Below, piece by piece: positions 22,513 through 32,769 of a stretch of 64,000 nucleotides of DNA. Every line of letters begins with the position of its first letter. The first letter of the stretch is position 1. The stretch lies in NCBI GenBank assembly GCA_934045075.1, contig OW203751.1, positions 5,157,822 to 5,221,821 of the forward strand, written 5' to 3'. The notes beneath the pieces are model-generated. The model saw only the letters and a program-made list of their open reading frames with translations, made no database searches and was not told where the DNA came from. Made by a program: the position numbers and the translations under genes. The stretch comes from Yponomeuta sedellus. Taxonomy: Eukaryota > Arthropoda > Insecta > Lepidoptera > Yponomeutidae.

Positions 22513-22700
22513 TCTATATAAATAAAATTCAAAGTCCTGACTGACTGACTCACTCATCAACGCCCAGTCCAAGCCGTTGAGCCCAGGAAGCTGACATTTG
22601 GCACAGAGGGTCTATACAGTGTGCATCTGTGTAATTGAAAAACCTAAGACACCCCAAGTGATTTAATTTGTGATAAATTCTCTTGCTCTATAAATACCAA
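22513..22700 (+). mobile_element. Helitron-like 5' end
   Basis: Begins TCTATATAAATAAAATTC after an A, then GTCCTGACTGACTGACTC and GGAAGCTGACATTTGGCAC. This start is characteristic of non-autonomous lepidopteran Helitrons (recognised from general knowledge). The CTRR-hairpin 3' end was not located. Confidence 0.55.
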
Positions 22701-23149
22701 TATTTAAATAAATTTAGTAAACATAATTTAACGGTTATTATTTGCGTCTGTTACTTTATACCCTTAATTCTATGGCATGTTATTGTCATGTACAGTGGCT
22801 TAAAAGTGACATGTAAAGTTGTGGCAAACTTCGGACCATAGGCTTAAGCAAGATTTAGATTTGAACAAGTACAAATCAAATTTTTGAAAAAAAAAAATTA
22901 CTACTCTCGCGATTCTCGCGAGAGTAGTAATTTTTTACTACTACTCGCGATTCTGCGCAAACTATTTTCGGCTTTTTCAGTTACACAAATGCAGCTTGTA
23001 TAATGTAGGCAAGGAATAAGACCGGATTTTTTGAAATTCAACCTCTAAGGGGGCGAAAAGAGTTGCCAAGAATTTGTATGGGAGGTACAAAGATTGTTGT
23101 CTAATCCTTAAACACAATTGATTTAACACTCGACCCAACTAGCAATACA
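22701..23149. other. AT-rich sequence with a hairpin
   Basis: AATTACTACTCTCGCG / complement at 22897-22932 forms a 16-bp stem with a 4-5-nt loop. Nothing else. Confidence 0.6.
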
Positions 23150-23240
23150 TTGAAGGAAAACATTGCGAGGAAACCTGAGAGTCTGATGTGTTCAAACCTT
23201 ACTCTCTCTCTCTCTCTCGGAGAGAAGGTCTGAGCCCTAC
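23150..23240 (+). mobile_element. SINE-M-type core fragment
   Basis: GAAGGAAAACATTGCGAGG, AACCTGAGAGTCTGATG, a TC repeat and AGAGAAGGTCTGAGCCC. Confidence 0.6.
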
Positions 23241-23356
23241 AGTGAAACGTAGGTAGATAAGCTGCAGTATGGGTGTACTGTGCTCTGAATCACTCATAGC
23301 CCCGGCTGTTTAAGTGATCTTAAACGATCACGAAGGTTAAGCAACATAAGGTGCTT

Positions 23357-24058
23357 AGAATAGAAGGTTGTTTTTGGAACGCATCACTACAGTCTATTTA
23401 TTCTTACTTGTCCAATTTAGTAAACAAGATTCTAACCTTAAAATTGAGATTAGATGCGTAAACTAGACATTTTCTCGCAAATTCATGAACTATCATGAAC
23501 TACGTTTATAAAATTGGCAGCGTGTTATCTAAAAGAGTGTTCCAGGTTACTTCATTTATTAAATGGAAATATGGCAGTTTTGGACTAAAAAGTCACAGTT
23601 TAAGGGTAGAATCTTGTTTACTAAATTGGACAAGTAAGAATAAATAGACTGTACTTGACAGCTTTCAGATGAGTTGGAATTGACCTCTTGTTTTTTTTTT
23701 GGTTGTGAAACGTGTGTTTTGACAAAGTATGCCCAAAATTGTGGAGTGAAAAATAAGTTCAGGGACGGATCCCAAAGTTGACAGTGTTTGGTTGTCGGGC
23801 GATGGATCGCCCAAAATACTCGTAGTAGACATTATACTTTGATGCAAACGTGGTGCCGTGAAAGTGAGCTGAAGGTAGTTAGCTTTCTGGGTAAAGAGCT
23901 CTTAGGATAAACGGGGAAGTCTAGGGATCCCCCAACCCCCCCGGTGCACCCATCCCGAACGCGCGCCGGCTGCCAAGTCGAGAGGCGTCGACGCGGACAG
24001 ATTTTGTGTCTTGTTATCTCATTACTTTTTAGTTTAGTTCTTAAGTGGGTCTTTTACC
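23357..24058 (+). mobile_element. element X, copy 1 (retroposon, family unknown)
   Basis: Matches 24622-25098 along its length: GAATAGAAGGTTG, GACGGATCCC, GGGCGATGGATCGCCCAAAA, AGTCGAGAGGCGTCGACGC, ending TTCTTAAGTGGGTCTTTTACCC. It carries a TIR-B element. No ORF. GC-rich 3' part with CpG-rich CGCCGGCTG blocks. Confidence 0.7.
23388..23653. mobile_element. TIR-B element, copy 2 (266 bp)
   Basis: Same TACAGTCTATTTATTC ends as 5340-5600 and nearly identical in between. The paralogous empty site in element X copy 2 (GACTACTTGACAG at ~24652) has one TA where this copy has TA-element-TA, which demonstrates the TA duplication. Confidence 0.9.
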
Positions 24059-24399
24059 CAAAATAGGGTGCGGTCAGTGCATGGATGGGTGACCGTCTAT
24101 GACTAAAGTTAGAGGCATTTTTCCGAGCGGTACCGTGCTTCACAAGGCACGCTAAGCAGTTGGTGCCGGCTGCCGTCGATAGATGGCAGTCTTTAGGCCA
24201 AGTCAGAGGCCTTAGGGCGGCTTGTAAACTTCTGACAGTAAGACCAGCCAATAGTCTTGCAAACCTCTACTAATCCGGATTTAACCCCCGTGGTGGAGTA
24301 TGGCCTATACTTTCCTTAGGGAAGAGGCCCGTGCCCCTCGGTGGGGACTTAATGGGTCGCTGATAATAAATAAATATTCATGGACATATTACACAGATC

Positions 24400-24607
24400 T
24401 CGTTAGACCTATACTAAGTACAACTAAATGACTTGTGTTATAGGTGCTAACTCGACCATAGATTTAATACAATAAAAACATAGATAACATCCAAGACCCG
24501 AGACAAACCAGAAAAGTCCGTTTCCTTGTTTGACCCGGCCGGGGATCGAACCCGAGACCTTCGGTTATACAGTCAGCGTGCCAAACCGCTGCGTAACCGA
24601 GGCCGTC
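24400..24607 (-). mobile_element. another tRNA-headed SINE
   Basis: Minus strand: GCCTCGGTTACGCAGCGG, TATAACCGAAGGTCTCGG, TTCGATCCCCGGCCGGGT, then AACAAGGAAACGGACTTTTC and GTCTCGGGTCTTGGATG. A/B boxes present; only one copy in the window. Confidence 0.65.
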
Positions 24608-24621
24608 AAATAATGATGATT

Positions 24622-25098
24622 GTTTAGAATAGAAGTTTGATTTTTGAACGCAGACTACTTGACAGAGTTGACAGTTGTCAGATGAGTCTGTGCACACTTT
24701 GACCCCTTGTTTTTTGGTTGGAAAGCGTGTGGAGCGTTTGTTGGCCCAAATTGGTGTGGCAATTAGATTGCCGGGTTTGTATCTTCGTGTGAAGTGTGAG
24801 ATACGTTCCGGGACAGATCCCGTGTTAACAGTTTTAGTTTTGGGCGACGGATCGCCCAAAATAGTGGACAAATATATTGTGGTGAAACGCGGTTTCGTGA
24901 AAGTGCACTGCAGTAGCTTTCTGGGGAAAGAGCTCTTGGGGGTAGACGGGAAAGCTTAGGGATCCCCAAACCTCAGTTCACCCACCCCGGGCGGCGCCGG
25001 CTGCGAGTCGAGAGGCGTCGACGCGGACAGACTGTGTAAGTGTTAGCATTAGTTTTTAGCATTAGTTCTTAATTGGGTCCTTTACCCAACAATGATGA
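24622..25098 (+). mobile_element. element X, copy 2
   Basis: Aligns with copy 1 but is uninterrupted; ends TTCTTAATTGGGTCCTTTACCC followed by AACAATGATGATA, a microsatellite-like retroposon tail. Confidence 0.7.
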
Positions 25099-25361
25099 TA
25101 CTCGTAGGTGTACTGCCACCTTGTAGTCTGTAAGCAGTCTGCTTAGAGCCTTAACGAGTAAAGTTAAATGTAAAGTCACCTAGAGTTAAAATTTCGGCCT
25201 AACTATAGAGTGTTTGCTGGCAACGAATTTAATATAACTTTGCGTATTACCCCCAGCGCGCCTAATCTGACGTCTTGGTAGATTAGGTTTGTTCCCAACG
25301 CGCTCATAAATTGTCCTATACTCCGTTCCAGATCGTTTCACTGGATGTAAACAATTTCAAA

Positions 25362-25585
25362 GACATATTTAGAGGCTAAAAATTCCACCCATGCCGGGAC
25401 TCGAACCCGCGACCTCTGGCTAACCGTGCCAGCGCTCTCCCAACTGAGCCAATGGGCGACTCACCGGCATCAGTGAAATTTCGAACCTATTTACAATACT
25501 CGCTGTATTACATACAGGCAGCGACATCTGGCTGAAGTAATTTGCATCACTTGCAGCCCCGAGTACCTACTTTGCCCGTACTTAG
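25362..25585 (-). mobile_element. SINE-I, full-length copy
   Basis: Minus strand from TAGGTACTCGGGGCTGC through the tRNA-like domain to TTTTTAGCCTCTAAATATG; all blocks in order and well conserved. Confidence 0.85.
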
Positions 25586-25595
25586 CTGCCTGTAA

Positions 25596-25745
25596 GCCTG
25601 TAACTTCTGACAGTAAGACCAGCCACTAGTCTTGCAAGCGTCCACCAACTCGGACTTGGCCCCCGTAGTGGAGTATGACCTAACCTTCCTGCGATGCAGG
25701 AAGAGACCCGTGCCCCAGCAGTGGGGACATACAATGGTTGATATC
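25596..25745 (+). mobile_element. 5S-SINE 3' fragment (A/B mosaic)
   Basis: CAGTAAGACCAGCCACTAGTC is a type B block, while the end GAGACCCGTGCCCCAGCAG is type A, so this copy is intermediate. Confidence 0.75.
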
Positions 25746-25774
25746 GATGTGATGTGATGTAATGGTGTGATTTT

Positions 25775-25836
25775 GTGGGGTGGGGTTATACAGCCATCGG
25801 GCTAACATAGCCCGATGGCTGTATAACCCCACCCAC
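25775..25836. repeat. ~25-bp-stem hairpin
   Basis: GTTATACAGCCATCGGGCT and its complement are separated by 3 nt; flanking G/C runs lengthen the stem. Confidence 0.9.
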
Positions 25837-25876
25837 TTTTTTAAAACAGCTTGAGCAAAAACCTCAAGTTTAGTAC

Positions 25877-26093
25877 TACAGTGCGTTCACATTAACTTGA
25901 CGCGTGAGAGAATTGGTAACAAGGACATAACATGTGTATTAGCTTTTGGACCTAATCGGAAGATGGTTAAACAAGCCCTCAATCCTTTTATTTTCCCCAA
26001 GTAATGGGAATGATTTCTTATTTAACATGGTAACAGTAAACATCTCAGTGCTACCAATTCTCTCACGCGTCAAGTTAATGTGAACGCACTATA
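25877..26093. mobile_element. TIR-D element (217 bp)
   Basis: 42-bp inverted ends, TACAGTGCGTTCACATTAAC continuing to GAGAATTGGTA, repeated inverted at 26052-26093 with one change (TATAGTGC). TA at both ends. No ORF; a Tc1/mariner-type MITE is likely. Confidence 0.85.
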
Positions 26094-26609
26094 AAGCGTA
26101 AATTGTAATGTAGGCTGGTACCAAAAAAAAAAAAAACGAGTTCCGATAAAGAATAAATGATAGAGATTAAATAAAAAAAAAAAAACCAATTAGTCTAAGC
26201 ACGTATTAAGTCATAGAGTCATGTAATTTAAAAATATTTTTTTTTTTTATTTTATATTGTATCTTAATTTTATCATTTTATTATTTTCTTATCATGCTAA
26301 TAATTTATTGACTTCATTTATTTCACATTTTATCCAATCAATGACTAAAAGGTTGCCAAAGGATTAATAGTGGCAGAACCTAGCACAAAAAAAAAATGTA
26401 GGCTGGTACCACGTAGGGTATTTCCAGCGCAACTTTTTATCACGGAACCACGTTGCAAGTAATAAAAACTTCTTTACGCTTCGCTGCAAAGTTATAAAGT
26501 AAAAGATAGTTGGTGAACTTTGATTGAATAACGGAGTGCCTTCCTTGAGATTTGAGACGTGATATGGAAGGAGATCCGAATATAAACAATTCATCGAAAG
26601 CACTAAAAC
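26094..26609. other. AT-rich sequence with homopolymer runs
   Basis: The short phrase TGTAGGCTGGTACCA occurs twice (26109, 26397). No gene. Confidence 0.45.
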
Positions 26610-26868
26610 GGAGCGCTCGTGGCCTAGGCAAGCCGAGTGATTGGAATCAATCACTTGGTTAAACAACAACAGGCGCGGTTAGATACAGGATAGGTGAGCG
26701 TCCCGTGACTACCGCTAGTGGCATTTTTCCGCGTCTTGTGCCAGCTGTTATGTAATGGCAGTCGTTAAGCCATGTCACAGGCCTTATGGGCGGGAACCTT
26801 CCTGCGTTGCAAGAAGGTACCCGTGCCCTAGCAGAGAGGTTATACAAAAGGGTTGATATCGATTCCTA
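26610..26868 (+). mobile_element. 5S-SINE A with internal deletion
   Basis: Complete head (GCTCGTGGCCTAGG, TCAATCACTTGGTTAAAC) and 3' end, but the block from GGGCGGC to CCTAACC is deleted. Confidence 0.85.
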
Positions 26869-27102
26869 CTTTCGCCAATATTGAACTTTGATGACACCCG
26901 AGGCTACATAAAAAAATTTTAAATAAAAAAATCCCACCTTCATTTTCAAATACCTCTATTTACTGCAAGAACTTTCTATATCTACATTCCAAGTCCGCAA
27001 ATTAACTTTCCAATTTCCCACTTTCACTTTCAGGGTATGACTAGTGATCCTAGCCAAAATAGGAACATAATTATTGTGCAGTCCAACACTAAGGTACATC
27101 AC

Positions 27103-27197
27103 CACCATGATTAAGCTCTGCGAATCGGAGCGAAACCTGGTCGGACTTTTCCGATATAACAACACCCGTAAGTAAATCCGGACTAAAAGTCTACACT
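27103..27197. mobile_element. TIR-E element, half copy
   Basis: CACCATGATTAAGCTCTGCG to CGGACTAAAAGTCTACA matches half of the palindromic element at 50782-50973. Confidence 0.7.
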
Positions 27198-27202
27198 AAG
27201 GT

Positions 27203-27206
<4 letters not shown>

Positions 27207-27256
<50 letters not shown>
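27207..27256. repeat. (AT)25 microsatellite
   Basis: Perfect AT dinucleotides. Confidence 0.97.
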
Positions 27257-27259
<3 letters not shown>

Positions 27260-27423
27260 TTACTTTCTATTATTACTAATTACCAGATTGATCTTAGTCA
27301 AATAAAGCACTATAACTTAGACGAGACTTCTCTAACAATAAGATAATTTCTAGTTTCCAAAAATTCCCACCAAATTATTTTTCCCAGGATCACTTTTAAA
27401 TTACCCTAAAATACTTTTATTTA

Positions 27424-28142
27424 ATTTACTTCATTGGCCAGTTCGACTTATTGATGGATGCGGCGAGACCCTTGACATTTCTTTTGGACCCTCATATTTA
27501 TTATAGACATTTTAAGTTCATTACCTACTATTAGTACTAACTACAAAATATATCTTAGTCTTAGTTTACTAACGAACTATGACTTAAAAGTAATCAAGTA
27601 ATTACTGTAGCAATAACTTATTTTCTAGTTTCTTACTATCCCAACCAATTTCCCATTATCACTTTCCAAATATCCAAAATTACTTTAATTTAATCTACTT
27701 AATTGCCCAGTTTCACTTACTGAAGGATGCGATGGGTGGTCCTGGCCCTTGACATTTCTTTTGTACCCTCATACTTATTATATTTTAGCAGACATTTTTA
27801 ATTCAGCACCTACTATTAGTACTAATTACAAAAATATATCTTAGTTTATTAACGAACTATAACTTAAAAGCAATTAAGTAATTTCTGTAAGAATAACTTA
27901 TTTTCTAGTTTCGTACTATCCCAACCAAATTCCCTTTTTCCAATTTCCTATTATCGCTTTATAATAACCCAAAACTACTCCAACATTTTCTACTTTCCAA
28001 ATTCGTAGGTATTTAGCCATAAGTTCATTTCTAGTTTCCAAAAATGCGAACATATCTCTTTTCGCAATTTCCCAGTATCACTTTCAAATTACCCAAAAGT
28101 ACTTTAATTTCATTTCATCTACTCAATTGCCCAGTTTCACTT
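27424..28142. repeat. tandemly duplicated intron with copied exon end
   Basis: The block CCCAGTTTCACTTACTGAAGG ... CTGGCCCTTGACATT, which at 28128-28182 is the exon 3' end plus donor, is present twice more at ~27706-27756 and ~27439-27479, each followed by CTACTATTAGTACTAA. The middle copy keeps the GT donor; the first has lost it (AT). Confidence 0.75.
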
Positions 28143-28144
28143 AC

Positions 28145-28301
28145 TGAAGGATGCGGCGGGTGGTCCTGGCCCTTGACATTCTGCAGCTGCTTGTTGTGCG
28201 CGCTGGGCGTGCGCTCGCCGGGCGCAGAGGCCGTGGATGCGCCGGCGCAGGACGAGCTGCCCGCCGGTGACTTGGCCTGGGGTGAGCTGCTCGATGTAGT
28301 C
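28145..28301 (-). CDS. candidate internal exon of an unidentified host gene
   Basis: This 157-bp GC-rich island in AT-rich surroundings has, on the minus strand, a pyrimidine-rich acceptor (CACCCCAACTCCCACACAG before GACTAC) and a consensus donor (TTCA then GTAAGTG). In the frame that skips the first base it encodes 52 codons without a stop: a Ser/Ala/Pro-rich start (TTSSSSPQAKSPAG) and the end SAHNKQLQNVKGQDHPPHPS. Intron phases would be 2 upstream and 0 downstream. One other frame is also open, so frame choice rests on composition. The low-complexity sequence suggests a disordered segment; I do not recognise the protein. No further exons are visible, so introns would be long and full of mobile elements. 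Confidence 0.5.
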
Positions 28302-28602
28302 CTGTGTGGGAGTTGGGGTGAAGATAGATTACAGAAAATATAATATATGTGGTGGTCATGTGGGGGGAGGGGGGAGTTGGGTTGAAGATAAATTACAGGT
28401 AATATAAGTATATAATATAAGAGGTGGTTCTGTGGGGAGAGTTGGGGTGAAGATAATTAAAGATAATATATAAGAAGTGACAAAATACACATAACATAAG
28501 AATATAGTATAAGAGTTAGTCCGGTGGGGGAATGGGGGGGAGGGAAATGACGTATAATATTGGAGGTAGTCCTGTTGAGGCGAAGATAAATTAATTACAC
28601 AT
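28302..28602. repeat. tandem copies of the splice-acceptor region
   Basis: The acceptor block (plus strand GTAGTCCTGTGTGGGAGTTG then GGGTGAAGATA) is repeated in altered form at ~28350, 28424, 28514 and 28566. On the minus strand the AG is kept in the copies at ~28303, 28430 and 28573 and lost in the other two. Confidence 0.7.
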
Positions 28603-29574
28603 AACATGAAAATATGATAGAAGAGGTTTTTATTGTAATATACACTTTAGAAATCAATATATTTACATTTTACTTGAATTTCATGAAATTACACTGTATT
28701 TCACATTGAAATGGTAAAGTGTAAACTTTTGGTTTTTAATAAAAAAAACTGACCAAGAAATGGACAACAAATGGACTATTTAAGTCTATATTTTACACAA
28801 TACACACACAGAATTTAAGTGGTTTAAAATGGAATTCTTAACGGAATAAAAAGCTTCTTACTCACAGTAGAGATTCGAGTTACTCAGATACTTAACATAC
28901 TAAAGAAGCGTACTCACTCAAGTTGCGCTCTGAAGACGGCAATTTCAGGAAACGGTACATGAAATGAAAAGAGAAAATACACGATTAAAAACACGGCTCC
29001 ATTAGAAGTTCTTACTTTACATTGCAGATTTAAATAGGCATGCATTATTCATGTGTGCGAGTTCTAATGCATAAATTACAGCAATAATTGTTTTCTTAAT
29101 TAGCGAAACGCCCTGGCGGCTTGTTACTCCGAGTGTATTCCGCACAACTTATGACTTTATTAGTTAGAAATAGTGTGGTATATCATTTCTAGAATGGAAC
29201 AGTAGCGCCTAGTTGAATCGGTGATTTCTAAAAGCCCACATGTGACACAGACCTAACTTTTCAAGAGGCAATAAAAACTGTTTATTAAATTTATGTGGAG
29301 GTTATTAGTAGTTTTTTCAGTTTCTATGTAAAACATATCGCCTAACAAGGTATATGAAGGAACAAGGTATATGAAGGTACATTCGTATTTTAAAATATTA
29401 TTTGGTATAATGTATGAATATAAGATAAAACGATAAGAATTTTAGAAATCACCGATTCAGTTAGCAATGCAGCGTCGCAGCAAAAGGTGACTGTTTTTCA
29501 TAAAGTATTGTAATTTTAACTTTCTGAAGCGATTAGACCCAAGTTCGATTTCCTGTGCGGGCATCTACCAACGA
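28603..29574. other. ~970 bp AT-rich, nothing recognised
   Basis: No repeat family or exon seen; could be intron of the candidate gene. Confidence 0.45.
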
Positions 29575-29700
29575 CGACGAAACGAAATGGTTTTATTCAA
29601 AGTAGCGCAGAAATTGCGGCTTAATGAACGGTACAATTCAAAGTGTCCATTTCAAAATCTAGATCTTTTTTGAGACAAAATGGAGAAAAAAACTCCAAAC
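29575..29700 (-). mobile_element. J1 LINE 3' UTR fragment
   Basis: Minus strand ATCTAGATTTTGAAATGG, GTTCATTAAGCCGCAATTTC, TACTTTGAATAAAACC match the 3' UTR at 47295-47450. Confidence 0.7.
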
Positions 29701-29754
29701 TTAGTATTACGTATGTATAGTAATGTACGTGTTAAGTTATTACAAACACCACTC

Positions 29755-29910
29755 GCTAACTGTGAAAGAAAACATTGCCAGGAATTCTGAGTGCCTAAGG
29801 TGTTCAATACCTCAGCGCTTGAAATGGCCAATGTGCTGGGCACGCGTGGTAATCAAGCCCGGACTCTCTCTCACTGAGAGAAGGCCTGTGCCCTACAGTG
29901 GGACGTTTAT
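29755..29910 (+). mobile_element. SINE-M-type core and 3' half
   Basis: GTGAAAGAAAACATTGCCAG, GGTAATCAAGCCCGGACTC, TCACTGAGAGAAGGCCTGTG and CTACAGTGGGACGTTTATAG, the usual end of Metulj-like SINEs. Confidence 0.7.
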
Positions 29911-29943
29911 AGGCTACATAAAAGAACGTATACATACATAACC

Positions 29944-30240
29944 TCACGCCTGTATCCCAGAGAGGTAGGCAGAGACCAGGCACTGCCACCTGCCACGATC
30001 CTGACAGATCACCTTCGCTTCATCAACGTTCATAAGTCGTTGCATGCACGCACGCCGGTTCCGGGTACTTTTTATCTTCCCCTTCGCTAATACATCCCCT
30101 GTTTGGTCGATGTACGACCGCCTGGGGCGTCCCTTACCAGCCCTTCCACTCACATTCGCAGTATATATTTGTTTCGTCAATCTTTCTTCCTTCATCCTCT
30201 CCACATGTCCAAACCAACGCAACATTCCTTTCTCAATTCC
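29944..30240 (-). pseudogene. RTE-3 LINE: reverse transcriptase C-terminus
   Basis: Minus-strand frame reads IEKGMLRWFGHVERMKEERL, TKQIYTANVSGRAGKGRPRR, IDQTGDVLAKGKIKSTRNRR and ACMQRLMNVDEAKVICQDRG, ending SAYLSGIQA and a stop at 29944. This is the conserved C-terminal region of an insect RTE-type LINE. The frame is open but upstream of the first block the sequence is unrelated (30241 onward), so it is a 5'-truncated copy without endonuclease or palm. Confidence 0.85.
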
Positions 30241-30544
30241 CCTATTAAAGAACGTAGGTATATAAGAACTTAAAACATCTATAAAGCAGAAGAAAGAGGG
30301 GCTGAAATAAGGGTGTGATGAAAGAAGGCTGTAATCCTTCTCTGTGTCAAATACTGCACTGTTTTCATAAAGTATCTGAGTACCAATCTCAATTTCTCTT
30401 GGGGTATTTTTAGGCGGAGGGGAAAAAAGTATAAAGGGGCTTTTCAGTGGCGACATGTTTTCAACGGCTCTCTAATGAAAAGTACACAGTCTCTGGTTAC
30501 AGTGGAGGTACAGTAGTTGGAAATATTTTTTGTGAACTACCTAT
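30241..30544. other. sequence without recognised feature
   Basis: The open frame continuing from RTE-3 here shows no motif. Confidence 0.45.
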
Positions 30545-30675
30545 ATTAATTATCACCTTCACTAATCCGGACTTGACCCCCGTGGTGGAGTATGGCCTAA
30601 ACCTTCCTCAGGGAAGAGACCTGTGCCCCTCGGTAGGGCACAGGTCTCTTCCCTGACATAATGGGTGGATGATGA
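30545..30675 (+). mobile_element. 5S-SINE B 3' fragment with a new palindrome
   Basis: Type B end (TCCGGACTTGACCCCCGTGG, CCTCGGTAGGG, ACATAATGGG, ATGATGATG). Positions 30609-30629 (CAGGGAAGAGACCTGTGCCC) are repeated inverted immediately downstream, inside the CGGT/GGGGAC block. Confidence 0.8.
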
Positions 30676-30687
30676 TGATTAATTATG

Positions 30688-30775
30688 ATCGTTGATGAAA
30701 CGAAGGTCATCTGTCGGGATCGTGGCAAGTGGCAGCCCCTGGTCTCTGTAAAGCCCTTTCGGATACAGGCGTGAG
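30688..30775 (+). pseudogene. RTE-3 LINE 3' end, tiny copy
   Basis: Encodes VDETKVICRDRGKWQPLVSV, the last residues of RTE-3, then GATACAGGCGTGAGGTTATG. Confidence 0.75.
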
Positions 30776-31192
30776 GTTATGTTATTTAAAATAAATAAAA
30801 AAAATATTATGTCAGATAATTATGGTCTTCGTCATCACTACTACTCTGCCAAATCTTGTTTTCGGACAGCACGAGTCACTATAAAAAAATCACCCAAACC
30901 CCATTACTGTGTTTTTAAAATTTTGAAGGTTCCCCTGATTTCTCCAGGATAGCATTATCGATTTGATGGCGATGGGATCACCCGGGAAGGTTAGATATGA
31001 AGAGGTAAAAGTATTATTTTTTGTACACCAGGAAAAAGCAAACGTAAAATATTTAACTGTATTCTTTCAATAATAATAATTTTCTTAATCGGTCCAGGCA
31101 TCTTCGAGTAATTGGGCAACAAACATAAAACAAAAAAATAAAATTCTGACAAATTGTTAATGTTCTCCTTTTTCGAAGTCGGTTAAAAATAT
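30776..31192. other. AT-rich sequence, nothing recognised
   Basis: Ends in TTTTTCGAAGTCGGTTAAAA, a motif common in lepidopteran repeats. Confidence 0.4.
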
Positions 31193-31555
31193 CAGCATCA
31201 ACCCATTATTTCCTTACATAGGGGCACGGGTCTTTTTCCCGAGGAAGGGATAGGACATACTTCACCACAGGGGTCAAGTCCGGATTAGTGGAGGCTTGCA
31301 ATACTAGTGGCTGGTCTTCCTGTCAGAAGATTTCAAGCCGCCTTAAGGCCTCTGACTTCGCTTAACGACTGCCATAGATCGACGGCACCAACTCCTTAGC
31401 GTGCCTTGCGAAGCACGGAAGCGCTCGAAAAAAAAGGCTTCTAGCGATTGTCTCGGGTTGGTCACCCATCCAGTACCTGATCACGCCTATTGTTGCTTAA
31501 CCTTAGTGATTGATTCCAATCACTCAGTTCATTAGGCCACGAGCGCTTCACGTAC
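31193..31555 (-). mobile_element. 5S-SINE A/B mosaic, full length
   Basis: Type A head (GATTGATTCCAATCACTC, GTCACCCATCCAGTACC) with a type B-like body and end (GGGGCACGGGTCTTTTTCCC, GGCTTGCAATACTAGTGGC). Confidence 0.8.
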
Positions 31556-31619
31556 CAAAGTTATTTGTTGTCGGATTTTTTTTAAACTTTTTACAAATAC
31601 AAATGGTTTGTTTCGGGTC

Positions 31620-31820
31620 ATATTATTTTTACTGCACTAACCCATGCTAAGGACAATTTTAATACTGTAATACAGAGAGTATTGTAAAGAGGTTCGAAAT
31701 TTCACTGATGCCGGTAGTCTCCCATTAGCTCAGTTGGGAGAGCGCTGGCACGGTTAGCCAGAGGTCGCGGGTTCGAGTCCCGGGTAGAATATTTAGCCTA
31801 TAAAAATAGGTATTAAAAAT
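31620..31820 (+). mobile_element. foldback SINE-I no. 1
   Basis: Perfect 11-bp target duplication TGTTTCGGGTC (31609-31619, 31821-31831). The insert starts with ACTGCACTAACCCATGCTAA, the complement of the SINE-I 3' tail, joins at ~31660 to TACTGTAATACAGAGAG of the forward element, and then runs through the tRNA-like domain to a shortened 3' end. Confidence 0.85.
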
Positions 31821-31831
31821 TGTTTCGGGTC

Positions 31832-32162
31832 GTTTGACTGTAACTCTTCTATGCCCAATGACACGCAACAAAAGCTGCAAAGTCGGCGGCGCCCGACACA
31901 ACACTGACTATGAGTAGCTAGGTGGTATTATAGGCTTCTAATTGTTACGAACTGCTGCGTTAGGGAATTTCTGAATGCTTTTCGTTACTTTGTTTACTTC
32001 GATATTTATGCTTTACCGGCTGACCTCGCAATCCTTGTTTTTGCCGTATTAATTTAGACAAACAATTTCATAAAAATTGCTGGCGTGACGCCGCTTCAGA
32101 AGAGTTCGATAACGAACACTGTTGCACGAGATTTTTATATATTAGCCCTTTTATAGTCCCGG
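31832..32162. other. sequence without recognised feature
   Basis: Nothing identified. Confidence 0.5.
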
Positions 32163-32522
32163 CAGCGCTCGTGGCCTAGTTGAACCGAGTGATTGGAGTC
32201 AATCAAATTGAGTTAAACAACAACAGGCGAGGTCAGGTAAAAGATGGGGGACCGTGCCGTGACTGACACTAGTGGCATTTTTTCCGAGCATTTCCGTGCT
32301 TTGCAAGGCACGCTAAGCCGTTGGTGCCGGCTGTCTTGTAATGGCAGTCGTTAAGTCATGTCAGAGGCCTTATGGGCGGCAGTAAGGTCCGCCACTGTCG
32401 TACAATCCTCCATCAACCAACCCGGACTTGGCCCCAGTGGTGGAGTATGGCCTAACCTTCCTGCGATGCAGGAAGAGATCCGGTGTCCCAGCAGTGGGTA
32501 CATACAAAGGTTGATATCAAGG
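32163..32522 (+). mobile_element. 5S-SINE A, full length with target duplication
   Basis: Flanked by TAGTCCCGG (32154-32162, 32523-32531). Head CAGCGCTCGTGGCCTAGTTG, 5S-like GAGTTAAACAACAACAGGCG, body, end GTACATACAAAGGTTGATATC. This proves retroposition of the whole unit. Confidence 0.92.
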
Positions 32523-32531
32523 TAGTCCCGG

Positions 32532-32769
32532 TGAACTTCAGAACCCATTTACACAATTCTAAGTACCATGGCAATGCAATAAGTAAATATCTTAGAGTTT
32601 GGCTTGAAAAAATGTTACGGTAACAATCAAATATTATTCCACAGGAACGCATTACAGGGTAAACACCTATTGTTTGTCTCAATTCAGCTCTTTGTCGATC
32701 TGTATTCTAAGTCTCAGGTGACTCCGTTCAGCCATTATTGCGTGGTAGCAACAAACATCCAAGCTCAAA
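32532..32769. other. sequence without recognised feature
   Basis: Nothing identified. Confidence 0.5.

Larger units (their letters stand above)
23287..24368 (+). mobile_element. 5S-SINE B split by a nested insertion
   Basis: Left half (to ~23356): TAGCCCCGGCTG, GATCACGAAGGTTAAGCAAC, clearly 5S-rRNA-like. Right half (from ~24059): TCAGTGCATGGATGGGTGAC, body, and the end GGGGACTTAATGGG. Together they make one complete type B element once element X (23357-24058) is removed. The flanks ATAAGGTG / ATAGGGTG are probably the target duplication. Confidence 0.8.

Noticed and set aside
27439..27479. Third functional splice donor.
   Set aside because: The GT is changed to AT in this copy, so only the middle and original copies keep a donor.
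28044..28343. 99-codon plus-strand frame across the candidate exon.
   Set aside because: The splice signals and the better reading are on the minus strand; this is the shadow frame.
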